Source: Lingula anatina (taxonomy: Eukaryota; Brachiopoda; Lingulata; Lingulida; Lingulidae). Taken from it: 64,000 nucleotides of DNA. The number at the start of each line of letters is the position of its first letter. The stretch's first letter is position 1. The notes below the pieces were generated by a model. The model was not told the DNA's origin. It made no database searches and was given only the letters and a program-made list of their open reading frames with translations. Position numbers and translations under genes: made by a program. The stretch spans positions 117,993-181,992 of the forward strand of contig NW_019775811.1 in the NCBI RefSeq assembly GCF_001039355.2, in the 5' to 3' direction. This document shows positions 1-11,380 of the stretch, piece by piece.

Positions 1-317
1 AATTGGCCATCCATTTTAAACTTTCACATGGGTAACGCGATCTCACGGATCTAGGATTCAATGACTTAATCTTTATTTAGCATCCTACGTCCCACAGAAA
101 AGAGTCCAGGCTCTCAGACTGCTAAAGCTAAGAAAAACTCGCTGGTTGTTAGAAAAAAGTCTTTAAATATACCGAAAAAACCATGGCAATAAACCAAATA
201 TGCAACTTCATGCATTATTAAAATCACTGAACTGAAAGTTAAACATAATAAATATGATAGATTGTACGGAATTTACTGAAGGTATTAAAAGTCATTGTTG
301 AGGGGGTTCGATATGAA

Positions 318-450
318 AGGATTTTATTGTCCCAGCAAGCTTAGGGTTGTCTACAACAGTTCCATTTGGAAGTTGTTTTTCACTAGAGTCAGAGCAATCT
401 GGTGGCCCATTCCCTTGGAGACTCCAATAACTAAAGCCATTCTCGAGATG
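318..450 (-). pseudogene. Fragment of a third HSDL2-like SDR gene (exon 1 remnant)
   Basis: Reading the minus strand from 450, an ATG opens a Rossmann-fold start nearly identical to the intact gene upstream (MALVIGVSKGMGHQIALTLV against TALVIGASRGIGRQIALTLA). After codon 26 about 13 bases present in the intact copy are missing, which shifts the frame and gives a stop. Downstream the homology resumes in another frame (TVVDNPKLAGTI). Nothing from later exons is visible before the window edge. It is a decayed tandem duplicate, and could be the first exon of a gene running off the left edge only if the frameshift is a sequencing error. Confidence 0.75.
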
Positions 451-732
451 AATGTGGGAATCTTACAGGCCATTTATTTGTGTTGATATAAAGCTCCCAG
501 ATCACATTGTGATTGTCTTGAAAATGATTTTCCTCACAATGGTGACCATATAGTTCACTTTTGAATCAATGTTACAAAGTCAACTATATGTGGTCAGTTA
601 TGTGATGTCAGTCTAAGGTAGGCCTAAAAAATTTAGACTTCTTGCAAAACAGGCTCCCAGACTGTCAGAACCTTTAGGTTTTAAAATCAAAAGATACATG
701 TAATGATCCTTGAAAGCAGAGAAATGTACAAT

Positions 733-2620
733 CTATAACTTTGGTCCCATAATGTTGTTCAAGTTCTGGTCTTCCTCCTCTACAAGAAGAGATGGAAATG
801 TCTTTGGCATCATGCGAGGAGGCTCGTGGTCTGGATCACAGCGATACTGGACGAAATCGGTTACACCAACTGAACGCAAGTAGTCCTCGTCAATAAGAGC
901 TTGGCCATTTAGTCTAAGAAACAAAACAACAAAACCACAAATTAGGGGTATGGTTCACCTTTTTTTTTCAATGGCAAAAAACATTTCTGCTTTGCTTAAC
1001 TGAAGGGGAAATATGTTTAGAACTTCTGATAATGAATTCTCTTGATATTTACTCAAAATTATGAAATGTTGATCATTTATTTTAAAAACAACAATCATGC
1101 TACAGAGAGCCCACCAGGTGATAATTTGTATAAAAAGATAATAAAAGGTAGGCTCAACAATAAACAAAAAAATATAGCTAAATGCTGCTGAAAAAAATAG
1201 AGCCAAAATAACTACTCTACCTTTCACTTTCTTCATTGGCAATGCTAAGAACAGCATCAGCAAATATGGTGGACTTCCTCATATATCTTGGCTCCACATT
1301 CTTGACCACTGTCACTTGACTTTCTATAACTGTGGCTGGCCATAGGGAAGTGATGCTCACACCTTAAATTATTATAAAAATGTGACTTTCCACAATAAAC
1401 ACAGGGCTGTTAAATCTATATCTTGAACCACACTGTCTGTCAGTCATATAACTAGGGTAACCATAACAATGAACTTTACATCAGTTTTTTTGCCACACTT
1501 GGAAATTTAATAAAAACACTATAAATTTTACTTTTTATTAAAGTAATTTTACAGTAGAGGCATTGAGGTGCATTCCTGTCACAGTATGAAAAATATGTAC
1601 ATTTCCCATTAGTTATTAGACAGTTCTGGAATAATATATTCCATTTCATAATATGAAGCCACCAAACAGTTTTCAACCCACCTGTTCCCTTCAGCTCCTC
1701 TGCCAGACCATGGGTGAGGACTGTCATACCAACTTTACCTACTGCATACGGGGTTTTACCTTTGAAGAACCTGCCGTACACAACAACAACAATATTAATA
1801 CTTTTGGCTTGGAAGCACAGTATGTGACCTAGCCACAGCAATAGCTGCTTATAGGACTTTTAAGGCATTTTCTGTTCCCCTTTTATTTAAATATTTACAT
1901 GTCTGACCTATATTTTGTAGAAATCAAATAAATTTAAAAGTTGAAAATTACTTCATGGAAATAAAATACTTCTTCTTTACATAATTACATAATCTGATAT
2001 AAAAACCCCACAAAATAGAGGTAAAACATCCCAACATACAAACAAATTTGAAAATCATCTAAAATATCCATCCCAGCAAATGCAGACCTACATACAAAAG
2101 CAAACACATGCACAAACAAACACATTCACACTAACAAAGATACATATTATCATTACCTGCTGTAAATTGGAGGTGACACCAAAATTATCTTCCCGCGTTT
2201 CTTCTCCAACATGTATGGGAGCACTTTCTGTACAGCAGCATACGCCCCTCTGGCATTCACATCCATCATCAAGTCAAATTTCTTCAGTGGTGTTTCAACA
2301 ACTTTATTCCACATTATTGCCCCTGCATTATAAACAACTAAATCCAATCCATTGTACACTTGCAGACAAGTATCTACCGCAACTTCTATTTCTTTTTCAT
2401 CCCTTACATTACACTTTATAGGAACTGCAAAGCCATCAGTTTCTTTAATTGTCTGGGATACTTCCATAATTGTTCCAGATAGCTTAAGAGGGTTGTCTAC
2501 AACAGTTTTTGCTGCTACTCCAACTTGAAAGTTGTTTTTTGCCAGAGTCAGAGCAATCTGGCGCCCTATTCCTCTGGAGGCTCCAATAACTAACGCTGTT
2601 CTCAGTTTCGATGCTGCCAT
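733..2620 (-). CDS. HSDL2-like short-chain dehydrogenase/reductase, catalytically intact copy
   Basis: Four coding exons on the minus strand: 2620-2157, 1770-1682, 1362-1221 and 913-733 (876 nt, 291 residues), all with GT donors and AG acceptors and consistent phase. The start is the ATG after a 5'-UTR acceptor near 2676; an upstream GTG is not needed. The protein has the NAD(P)-binding GASRGIG (residues 13-19), NAG (98-100), and the full SDR tetrad: Asn122 in DVNARG, Ser149 in VSPP, Tyr163 and Lys167 in YAVGK. SPP, LWP and the tail LNGQALIDEDYL are typical of HSDL2 (hydroxysteroid dehydrogenase-like 2), a peroxisomal/mitochondrial SDR. The SCP2 lipid-binding domain of vertebrate HSDL2 is absent, so this is the SDR half only. 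The substrate is not evident. It shares its exon structure with the gene at 3799-6306. Confidence 0.88.
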
Positions 2621-3798
2621 TTTGCTTTGGCCTTCTCCTGAGCTTTCTTTCAAATCAGCTAGCACTACCTTTTACCTGAAATAAAAATTATGTCTCTCTT
2701 ATTTACGATTATTTGAGAGGCAGTTCCTATTTATATTGTCTATTTATATTGTTAAAATTTAAAGTAGTCAGAATGTCTATCCCTCTAATGAAAAATATTA
2801 AGTTGGTTTGAGTAAATATTAATAGTTTGTTTATAAAACATAATTATTTTCATTTAAATATGGTTTGAATGCCAGAAAAGCACTCAAAATCAAAGACAGT
2901 CGTGAGACTGTTGAACATCTCCAGCAGAAAATTTATCCGAGGTGAATCCTTGTCCAAAGCCACCAAACATTTCATTCATTTGATGCAAGTTACAGGGACA
3001 AAACTGTCAAATTGTTTGATAATTATAGTAATATTTCTATGCTAGAGGTCAATTGTTTGGCATGCTGAAAAATGTATTTGTTCTGACAATTTAACATGCT
3101 TGAAATAAAATTTTACTTTAAATTCATCACATTTATCAACTTGAAGATAATAAATTGAACTTTAGAAACTCTAGACCTAGAAGATATTTCAAAACGAGAA
3201 TCAATTCAGACATTTTCAGTATAACTTTGTTGTTTTCAAAGTGCTAAAATTTTTTAAAATATAAAGCATAGCAAACACAACTTGAAATAAAATAAAAACA
3301 AAATCATAAGAACATTTTTTCTCTGTTATATTTATTTATTTATCATTAACGATCACTCCACATGTAACACATTCATCTAATCTCTTAACCAATTTTAATC
3401 ATCTAATGTCACAAATAATTACTGGACCTGCAATCTAATTTCAGCTTCAGTTTTTGAAAGAAAATCATTTGTGCACATATGACTAGATGCCTTATCTACA
3501 CAACATTATCTATTCTCAAACTTACAAACTTCCGCCTTCAGCAATCCAATTTTTCTATGAACTCAAAGTCTCAACATCCAATTTAATTCCCTGACAAACA
3601 GTTAGTGCAGTTCAAGAAAAACTTAACAAAAGCAAACATTTTGTGATAACACAGTTAAATTTTTCCGTTTCTGTCATTAAGAAACTAATGTGTTCCAAAT
3701 GTTACAGCTTACACGGTAACACCTTGCAATACTGGAATCACTCACTTATGTTTTTGAATAAACAACAAACAAAATCCTTTTATTGTTATACCACGTCA

Positions 3799-6306
3799 CT
3801 ATGCACCACCAGACAGATCTGCGTCATCCTTTGGCAACATGCGTGGAGGCTCGTTGTCAGGATCACAGCGAAACTCTGAGAAGTCGTTCTCTCCCAGTGA
3901 GCAAAGGTAATCTTCGTCAATAAGTGCTTGGCCATTTAAACTGAAACAAATGTCCAAAATGTCTTTTCAATCATTCCAAATTACACATTTGTCATGTTTA
4001 GTTGCTTGGTGTTTTGTATTGTATTCTCATGTCATATTCTTATATATTTATAGCCATATGTACCATTTTCATCAGTTCATGCTGGTGCATAAGATACCAT
4101 GAGATGAATATTCTATTTTAAGATGACTTGGATGGGTAGATCTTTAACTTGAAGAAATTATATACAAACTGATCAGTATAGTATAGTATGAAAATTTTTA
4201 ATAAAAATCAAGAAAGCATTTGTAGAAAAGATGTAACTGACAAAGAAGTAGTCAATCACGCATGTATGCCAACCATGTATCAATACAGTTTGTTACACTG
4301 CTAACTTGTATTTTTTCTTGAGAGAGAAAGAGAGAGTGAGGGAGAGAGAGAAAGAGAGGGGGAGAAGGGGAAGAGAGGGGAGAGAGGGATGGGGTGCAAA
4401 TCTCTTTACCTATCTGTTTCCTCCATTGCTATACGAGTAACAGCTTTTGCCAAAAGGGAGTCTTTTCTCATCAACTTTGGGTCCACATCCTTCATTATTG
4501 ACACAGGATTTTCAGTCACTGTCGCTGGCCACACTGAGGTTACACTTATTTCTGAAATAATACAAATTTAAAAGCTTGGAAAGAACCCATAAAATGCTTG
4601 CTTATCAATTAATAACTAACAAAAGCATCCATAATTTTGGCTTTAACAAAACTGGCTTTAGGTCTCACTACAGGCAGTCGAGGCTTGATTGCAATAAGTC
4701 TTTGGCTTATGTTATACCTTTTCAACCACTGCTTTAATGTCAACTGATTTAAAAGGATTTCATGGGGGGTGGGGGTGGGGGGTGTTGACAACTTGCAATG
4801 AAGCATCTACTCCATGGTATTTTTTATTAAAAAAAAACTTTTCTGAATGCTACTTTAAAATAACTTCATCTTACTTATGAAATTTTAAAGCTTAAACTTT
4901 AAATAATAAATACCTTTCCAAAATGTTTTAGATAAAATTAGGGTTAAATTATCACTTTAAAAAAATATTACTTCCCTCATTTAAACAACAATATCCATTT
5001 ATGAGAGAAAAGTTTCATAAGCTCTGTATGTATCAAATTAAATTATTGTTTTTCTTTTTAACAAGAGCTTATAAAATGTGGGTATTACCTCCAATATTTC
5101 TGTCATTTACCTAGTCATTTACTCCCCGATAATGGTGACTGACAGTCACAGAAATATTGGAGGTAATACCCACATATTTTATAAGCTCTTGATAAAAAGA
5201 AAAACAATAATTTAATTTGATATCCATTTACATTTACTTCTGATCACCAAATACAGTAAACACCTGACATTTTCCTTCACTCCATATTCTAATTTTTTTA
5301 CCTGTTCCTTTTAACTGTTCTGCATAGGCCTGCATCAAACTAGTCATTCCATACCTGCCCACAGCATATGGAGTCTGGCCAATGTAGTATCTGAAGTGAT
5401 GTGACAACTTTTAACTTGACGTTCAATAAAACAAATCAAAATGTGGGTTCTTTTTAAAATATATATGTTTTTATGTTTACTGAGATAAATCCAAATTACT
5501 GCTATTTCTAAAGGCTGAAATGCATCAATTTATTAAAAAGATAACATTTTAAATGCACTGTATATAGTTATTAATTCCATTCCTAAAAAAAGTACTGAAA
5601 ACTTGATTAAAAAAAAGGACTGATTCAGAAGAGCAAAACAAAACAAAGTCATATCGCAATTTCTTACATACCCGGTAAATGTCTATATAGTAAAGTGAAT
5701 ATATGAACTAATAGTAATAAATAATATACTCAACTACAATAACTTTCAGATTCAATTTTTGGAAATGACTTTAAAGGAGAAACGGATACATTACCTGGAA
5801 TTAACAGGAGGTGCAACCAATACAATCCTTCCCCCTTCCCTCTTCTGTAAATGTGGCAGAGCACACTCTATCACGTTTTTCGCACCCTGTACATAAACAT
5901 CCTTAGTCCAATCAGCATCTTTGATTTGTAGATCCCTAACATTGTCCCACAGTATAGACCCAGCATTGTAAACAACCAAGTCCAAACCCTTGAAATCTCT
6001 CACAGCGCAGTTCACCAATGTCTGAATATCCTGAAGTTTTCCCACGTCACAGTGAACTGGGGTAACAAGACTCTGATGTTGCTCTAAAGCAGTGTTTGAA
6101 ACCTCGACAAGAGATCCTGGAATGGTGGGATCACTGCCCATAGTCTTTGCTGCCGCGATTACCTGGTAGCCCTCACAAGCAATTGTGATTGCAATCTGAC
6201 GTCCGATCCCTCTGGAAGCACCGACAACCACGGCTCCTTTGAAAGCGTGGGTCACTGGCCCTGGTCCAAACTTTCTCAAAATTTTCTTCAAGCTAATATG
6301 TTGCAT
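3799..6306 (-). CDS. HSDL2-like SDR paralogue with degenerate active site (probable pseudoenzyme)
   Basis: Four coding exons: 6306-5795, 5390-5302, 4551-4410 and 3940-3799 (885 nt, 294 residues). The two middle exons have exactly the same sizes as in the neighbouring copy (89 and 142 nt), so this is a tandem duplicate. The cofactor motif GASRGIG (29-35) and NAG (114-116) are kept. The active site is not: the Asn of DVNARG is Tyr138 (DVYVQG), the Ser of VSPP is Ala165 (VAPP), and the Lys of YxxxK is Arg183 (YAVGR); only Tyr179 remains. The reading frame is open over all exons, so it is not an ordinary dead pseudogene. A basic N-terminal extension of about 20 residues could be a targeting peptide (inference). 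Possible role: NAD(P)-binding regulatory or scaffold partner of the active copy; unproven. Confidence 0.85.
4319..4389. repeat. Imperfect (GA)n purine tract
   Basis: About 70 bases of GAGA/GGGA-rich sequence right beside the donor of exon 3 of the second SDR gene (the intron side on the minus strand, where it reads as a polypyrimidine tract). Confidence 0.8.
5031..5222. mobile_element. Fold-back / MITE-like inverted repeat in SDR intron
   Basis: Two near-perfect inverted arms, 5031-5103 and 5148-5222, separated by a 44-nt loop. The outer end is TATCAAATTAAATTATTG and its complement. The element lies in intron 2 (between the 89-nt and 142-nt exons) of the SDR paralogue. An 11-nt direct repeat ATATCCATTTA occurs about 30 nt outside the left arm and directly at the right arm, a possible target-site remnant. 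There is no coding capacity. As RNA it would form a hairpin of about 70 bp. Confidence 0.75.
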
Positions 6307-7956
6307 ATTTCAAAGTTTATATTTTACTATCCTATGACATGAAATGCTTTACACCAATGTTAACACACTGACCATGGGGACCTGAAGGCAAAGCAGTTAG
6401 GCAAGTATTTTCTCTATGTATTAGTACCTGCACCTGACCCTGGGAATTCTTGTACAGCAAAGAACCATATCTGAAATGATAAATGAAATAAAATTAGAAA
6501 GAACAATCTCCATTTTTAATTATTAGATGATATATATATATATATATATATATAATCTTGAAAAAAGGTAAAATTTTCAAATCATTATGTTCTTGGAAAT
6601 TTTTTAAAAAATTTTTTCTCTCCCCCCCCCCCCAATTCCTTTTTTCGAGTGAAATTAGTACCCCAACTGGCATAAAAAATTCTAGTAAAGAGATCTAGCT
6701 GACATGGAAAATGAATATTTTTAAGGTCTGAATTGGGGACAACAAGTAGCTTTGCAGGATATGTATACGAGAAATATGACTTTGGAACATTTTCAAATGA
6801 GGCTACTGAAAAGATACATTGAAATTCAAAACCATATGTAAATGGCTTTAGATGTGAAGGTCAGTAACTTATAAAACAATTGTAGTCCATCTTCAGTGGA
6901 TGTATTAAAGGCAACTTCTACAGAAATAATTCAAAATAGACCTCATAGAATGATAGACTGGTAATTCTAACTAAGATATTTATCCCGGTGAATGTGAACA
7001 GAATTGCATTTTAAAAACTTTTCAAACATTTTATTTGAGATAAACTTCTTCAACATACATAAATAAAGTAACAGCAAACAATGTATAATGGTATGCACCT
7101 ATGTTATTCATGTAAACCAATGAAAATTTAACAAGAACACCAAGTCTTCAACATGTAACATTATATACCAACATACAACAATCTTACTACCAAGCTAATG
7201 AACATTTCTGCTCCACATTCTTCGTTTCTTATACAATAAAACTGTACATCAGCACTCTTATGTCATGAAATATTCAGTTTACAAAAAAGTTTAAAATTCA
7301 AAATTCATTGAAATATATGGAAGATTTCACGAGGTTTCAGTAACATGCGGATATAACAAATAGCAATAAAAAAAAAGCTTGCACTTAAGAAACTTTGAAG
7401 TAAGAAAAAGGCTATTCCACAGTATTTTTACTCTTTCATATCATATACCAAGATTGTATCTCATCTTAAAAATTTTGGATATGCATATTTTTGTAATTTT
7501 TTGGCAACATGCACCTTCACTTCTAAAAGTACACCTTCACTTAATCTAAAGATACTCATCATTTGGAAGTTTTTAACTTCATATAAAAAAAAGTATTTTA
7601 GAAGTTACAACTTTAAAAATAAATACTATTATAGTCTATAGTATTATAGACATTTAGGTATTGAACTGTTCAGAAGTGATCTGGAAGCTACAATCTTTGT
7701 GTAACATTTTTTAGATAAAATGCAACAGAATATACAGTAAATATCCTGGAATCAGTTTTCGATGTTTTTCAGTTTTGTAACTGATGCTGCCTTTATAATT
7801 ATGTTCTTCTGTGAGAATGTAGAAATGTTCCAACCTTTAAACATTTTGTCACATCACTACCACAAAAAGGGGCAAATATCTAGTAAGCCAGTGTCTGTAT
7901 CGTAACATCTGCTTAAAACAATCCAAAGCCATGTATACAATGAAAGTAAATCTAAA
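6307..7956. other. Intergenic: SDR 5' region and 3' region of ankyrin gene
   Basis: No coding sequence was recognised. On the minus strand 6470-6428 has an acceptor (TTTCAG) and a donor (GTACTA) and could be a 5'-UTR exon of the SDR gene. There is a (TA)n run near 6531-6554 and a C-run near 6623. The remainder, AT-rich, probably holds the 3' UTR of the ankyrin gene ending at 7957. Confidence 0.5.
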
Positions 7957-10059
7957 CTAAATTCCAGAAATTTCATCATTTCGTTTCAAAGGAAAAATCC
8001 TCAAATAACATTTCAATTTCTGTGGCAGCGGTAATGATTCTGTTTGAAACCTGAGACAATGGTGAGTGAAATGTGACCTTATTGTGCGCCTGCACAAGAT
8101 GCTTAAAGGCAGAGGATTGTAAAGATGCTCTAAAATCCACATCTTTAATTCAAGGTCAAAGTTCAAGATATCAAACAATTCCTCCAATGAGGCATCATCA
8201 CTGAAGAGGTAACGTTCAAGGTTCAAGTTCATTCCTGCTTCCACCAGTAACCTAACAATGTCAACATTCATGTTTTCTAGGGCAAGAGTTAGTGCAGAGC
8301 CATCTTGATGATTGCTGCACGTTTCTGTTTCTTTGCCTTCATTGTCATCACTGTTTGCACCATGATTTCCATCCTCAATGTCAGGGTCATTGTCAAGTTC
8401 GCGGTCGCTGTCATCACTTTCCTCTGTGGTGTCAAAATGAGCATCAATATCAGCACCATAGGATATCAGAAGCTTTGTGACTTCAAGCAGTCCATTCATA
8501 GCACACACATGTAAGGGACTGAGTCTTTGGAGCTCAAAGGAAGACTCGCAGATGGTGGCATTGACAGAGCAACCACAGTCTAGCAGTGCCTTAACAGCAT
8601 TATAATTACTTTGGTATATGGCAGAGTGTATAGGACGCATGCCTTCATTATTTGGTTTGTCTAGGTCACAGCCACTCTCTACCAGTATTTGCAAGAGTTT
8701 CCCTGGGTTGTTTTTAACATGCGATACAGCATGAACTAGGGTGTTTCCTTGCAGGTCTTTCATATCAGAGACATTCAGTCCTTGAGAGATGGCCTCACTA
8801 AGCAAACATACTGCAATTTCTACCTTCCCACTACATTTGGTCATAGAAAGCATGATTGGACTCTGGCCATCCTGATTACCCACGGACAAGTCGGCTCCCT
8901 TCTCCAGCAGTCTTCTCACCAGGGTGAGGTTCTCAGTGGCAACAGCTAGATGCAGTGGAGTCCCCTTCTCTTCTATGGAGCTGGTTTTCCAGAACCTAAA
9001 CTGTGGCCCTTGCCCATACCATGCCACATCATTGATATTCGCTCCAGCTTCCAGAAGCATGTCTACAATGTCCAAGTTCTCGTTTTGCACAGCGTGATGG
9101 AGAGGACATTTGTTGGATGTGGTCTTTGCATTGACATCAGATCCTGCACCTATCAGCAGTTTTGCAATGTCAGTGTGATTGTGAATGCAGGCAAAATGCA
9201 GTGGACCAACTCCAAAGTGTGTTCCCCTGTTCACGTCACATACCGTATAGGGATCACTGAGCTGTAACTTAGCGAGGCGATCATCAAGAATTTGATGGGT
9301 CTCATCTCCAGAACCACTAGAACCAATTTCTGTCTCTACGAACTGCAACTGTTTTTGTTGTTGTGAGTGTTTTGGTACTTCCCTTTGTGATTGCTGTGAT
9401 TGTACAGGTTCTTCCTGACAATGAAGCAACTGCTGTTGCTGATGTTCAAGAAGTTCCTTTTTATGACCCTCATTTGCTGTACTCAACAGCAGTTCTACAG
9501 CCTCTTTATGTCCCAGCCTACAGGCAATATGCAGTGGGTTCTCCCCCTCAGTCTGGTTACATATATTCACGCGGCATCTCCCTGAGGAGATGAGCAGTTT
9601 GGAGATTTCTGTGCTATTTTGAGTCACAGAATAATGGAGGGCCATGCTGCCTGTCTTGTCCTTCTTATTGACATCACAGTCTGGTGTGGTGACCAACAGC
9701 TGTACTATATCGATAAGTTCTTTCTCTGTGGCAATAATAATGGGTGGTTTTAAGGAGATTGGGTCCTCCCTGTTCACTCGACATCCTCCTTGAATTAACA
9801 TTTTTGCAATGTCAACAAAGCCTTTTCTCAAGGCTAAACACAGAGGGCTCTCCCCATCATAATCCTGGACATTCAAGTTGCATTTGGCTTGGATGAGGAC
9901 CTGCACAACCTGGGACTGGTTGGCATTGATGGCGGCACACAGAGGCGGTCCTTGCATCCCAAACCCGTGGTCAATATCTGCTCCTTTGACTATCAGTCTC
10001 TCCACCATAGCCACACTGCCAGTTTTTACAGCAGTGTTTAAATGCTGCTGCAGGCTCAT
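7957..10059 (-). CDS. Ankyrin repeat and SOCS-box protein, single coding exon
   Basis: A 700-residue intronless CDS. The ATG at 10059 is chosen over a TTG nine bases upstream. About eleven ankyrin repeats fill residues 1-645 (repeats such as GVGPLHFACIHNHTDIAKLL and KGTPLHLAVATENLTLVRRL). Two low-complexity inserts interrupt them: Gln-rich at about 205-242 and Asp/Glu-rich at about 543-579. Residues 648-690 match a SOCS box: PLSILCRRTIR is the elongin B/C-binding BC box and LPLPQKLKCYL the second half. ASB-family proteins are substrate receptors of Cullin-RING (CRL5) ubiquitin ligases, with ankyrins choosing the target. Which vertebrate ASB it matches cannot be told. It lies head to head with the asteroid gene. 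Confidence 0.88.
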   Translation of the reverse strand: MSLQQHLNTAVKTGSVAMVERLIVKGADIDHGFGMQGPPLCAAINANQSQVVQVLIQAKCNLNVQDYDGESPLCLALRKGFVDIAKMLIQGGCRVNREDPISLKPPIIIATEKELIDIVQLLVTTPDCDVNKKDKTGSMALHYSVTQNSTEISKLLISSGRCRVNICNQTEGENPLHIACRLGHKEAVELLLSTANEGHKKELLEHQQQQLLHCQEEPVQSQQSQREVPKHSQQQKQLQFVETEIGSSGSGDETHQILDDRLAKLQLSDPYTVCDVNRGTHFGVGPLHFACIHNHTDIAKLLIGAGSDVNAKTTSNKCPLHHAVQNENLDIVDMLLEAGANINDVAWYGQGPQFRFWKTSSIEEKGTPLHLAVATENLTLVRRLLEKGADLSVGNQDGQSPIMLSMTKCSGKVEIAVCLLSEAISQGLNVSDMKDLQGNTLVHAVSHVKNNPGKLLQILVESGCDLDKPNNEGMRPIHSAIYQSNYNAVKALLDCGCSVNATICESSFELQRLSPLHVCAMNGLLEVTKLLISYGADIDAHFDTTEESDDSDRELDNDPDIEDGNHGANSDDNEGKETETCSNHQDGSALTLALENMNVDIVRLLVEAGMNLNLERYLFSDDASLEELFDILNFDLELKMWILEHLYNPLPLSILCRRTIRSHFTHHCLRFQTESLPLPQKLKCYLRIFPLKRNDEISGI

Positions 10060-11380
10060 GGCGCTCAATCTTCAGTGCAGCACACTGCAAAGTCTGTTAA
10101 GAGAAAATGCAGTGCTTACAGCTGTGAATGGGTTGTTGAACATTATGAAAGAGTAAATTAATGCATAGTGTATTCGTTGTAGTGTAGTAAAGTGTAGACG
10201 TGACTTGTGAGTTGTTTACACAGTAACAGGTAATTGAAAACTTCCCTTCAGTTTTAGCAGAGAATTGTTCGATTGCTTAGAATTGCACGTGGAATAAAAT
10301 TTGCTCTTTTTCTTGTTTTTTTTTCGATTGTAATTTTTGGTGATCAGTTCCAGTGGAGTTTTAAGTAAACCAGTCTTTGTTGACCACATGGAAGGAATGC
10401 ATTGACTCCAGCCAACAAAGAAAAGATCGACTGGCTACACGCGGAGAAAATACCTCTCTACCTTACTATGACATCCATTCATTTCTCAACAGACTTACAT
10501 TTCTCCAAAATGGGGCGGGCTTACTATCTTCGTTTGGAGATCTGTCAGCTGGACGTAACTTCTAAATCTGAATTATGAAAGTTTTGCAACATTCGTTTTG
10601 ATTTGTTGAAGTGGTCACATGAGGAGCATAAACCAATCGAAGTGCGCTTTGCAAAAATTCACGCACAAAATGGCTGCGCCCACGTTTTCCACGATTTTGT
10701 TTTTTTCTGTAGGTTAAAGACTGATTATTCCAATAACAACAAGAAAAGTAAGTTAAATTTGATATACTTTTCAAAGTAGGATTTACTGATTTTATTTCAG
10801 GTATCATTTTGCAATGACAGTCGTTTCTTAGAAAGATAATTTCCATACCTTAACAGATGGTCGCTTTGACTAATTTAATTGTAGCCTACAATGTAGCAGG
10901 ATTACCCCTGCTTGTAGCTTCCCTCAACTAACAATTGATAAGTTTTGTCTACTTTACGAGTAGCACCCACATATGTATAGATGTATAAATGTATTGTTTA
11001 CTAGTCATTAGTGAGGCTTGCTGTATATTCTAGCCCCCACGACACATTTCTCTGTCTGGAGTAAAAGTTGTAATAACTATAATATTATAATATTATTAGA
11101 AATTGACTTACACCTACAGTTTATTTATAAATCGGAGACAAATTTAAAAAGACTCATATCTTAACATAATTTTAAGACAAATCGTTTCATGCTTGCCCAG
11201 TGGTACATATTTGTTTTTGCATTTATAAGTCTTTGTATATTTATTTGTTTACTATCAGTACTTAATTATTTTCTCCATGATTTAAAAAAGGCTAATTATT
11301 ATTTCAGTTCACATTTTGAAATGCCTGAATACAGCCAGTGATGTGCTCAGCCAGATGATCAACCCTCATATCCAGCAAGG
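10060..11380. promoter_or_regulatory. Shared divergent promoter region, ankyrin/SOCS gene and asteroid gene
   Basis: The 1.3 kb between two outward-facing start codons contains a GC box (GGGGCGGG near 10513), a CCAAT box (near 10633) and a YY1-like ACAAAATGGCTGCGCC at 10665-10680. AG acceptors with pyrimidine tracts near 10800 and 11308 suggest a 5'-UTR intron for the plus-strand gene, so its transcription start is likely around 10.55-10.75 kb. These are motif matches only. Confidence 0.5.

Noticed and set aside
8292-9593. Several plus-strand open frames
   Set aside because: Antisense shadows of the ankyrin/SOCS CDS, with no family similarity.
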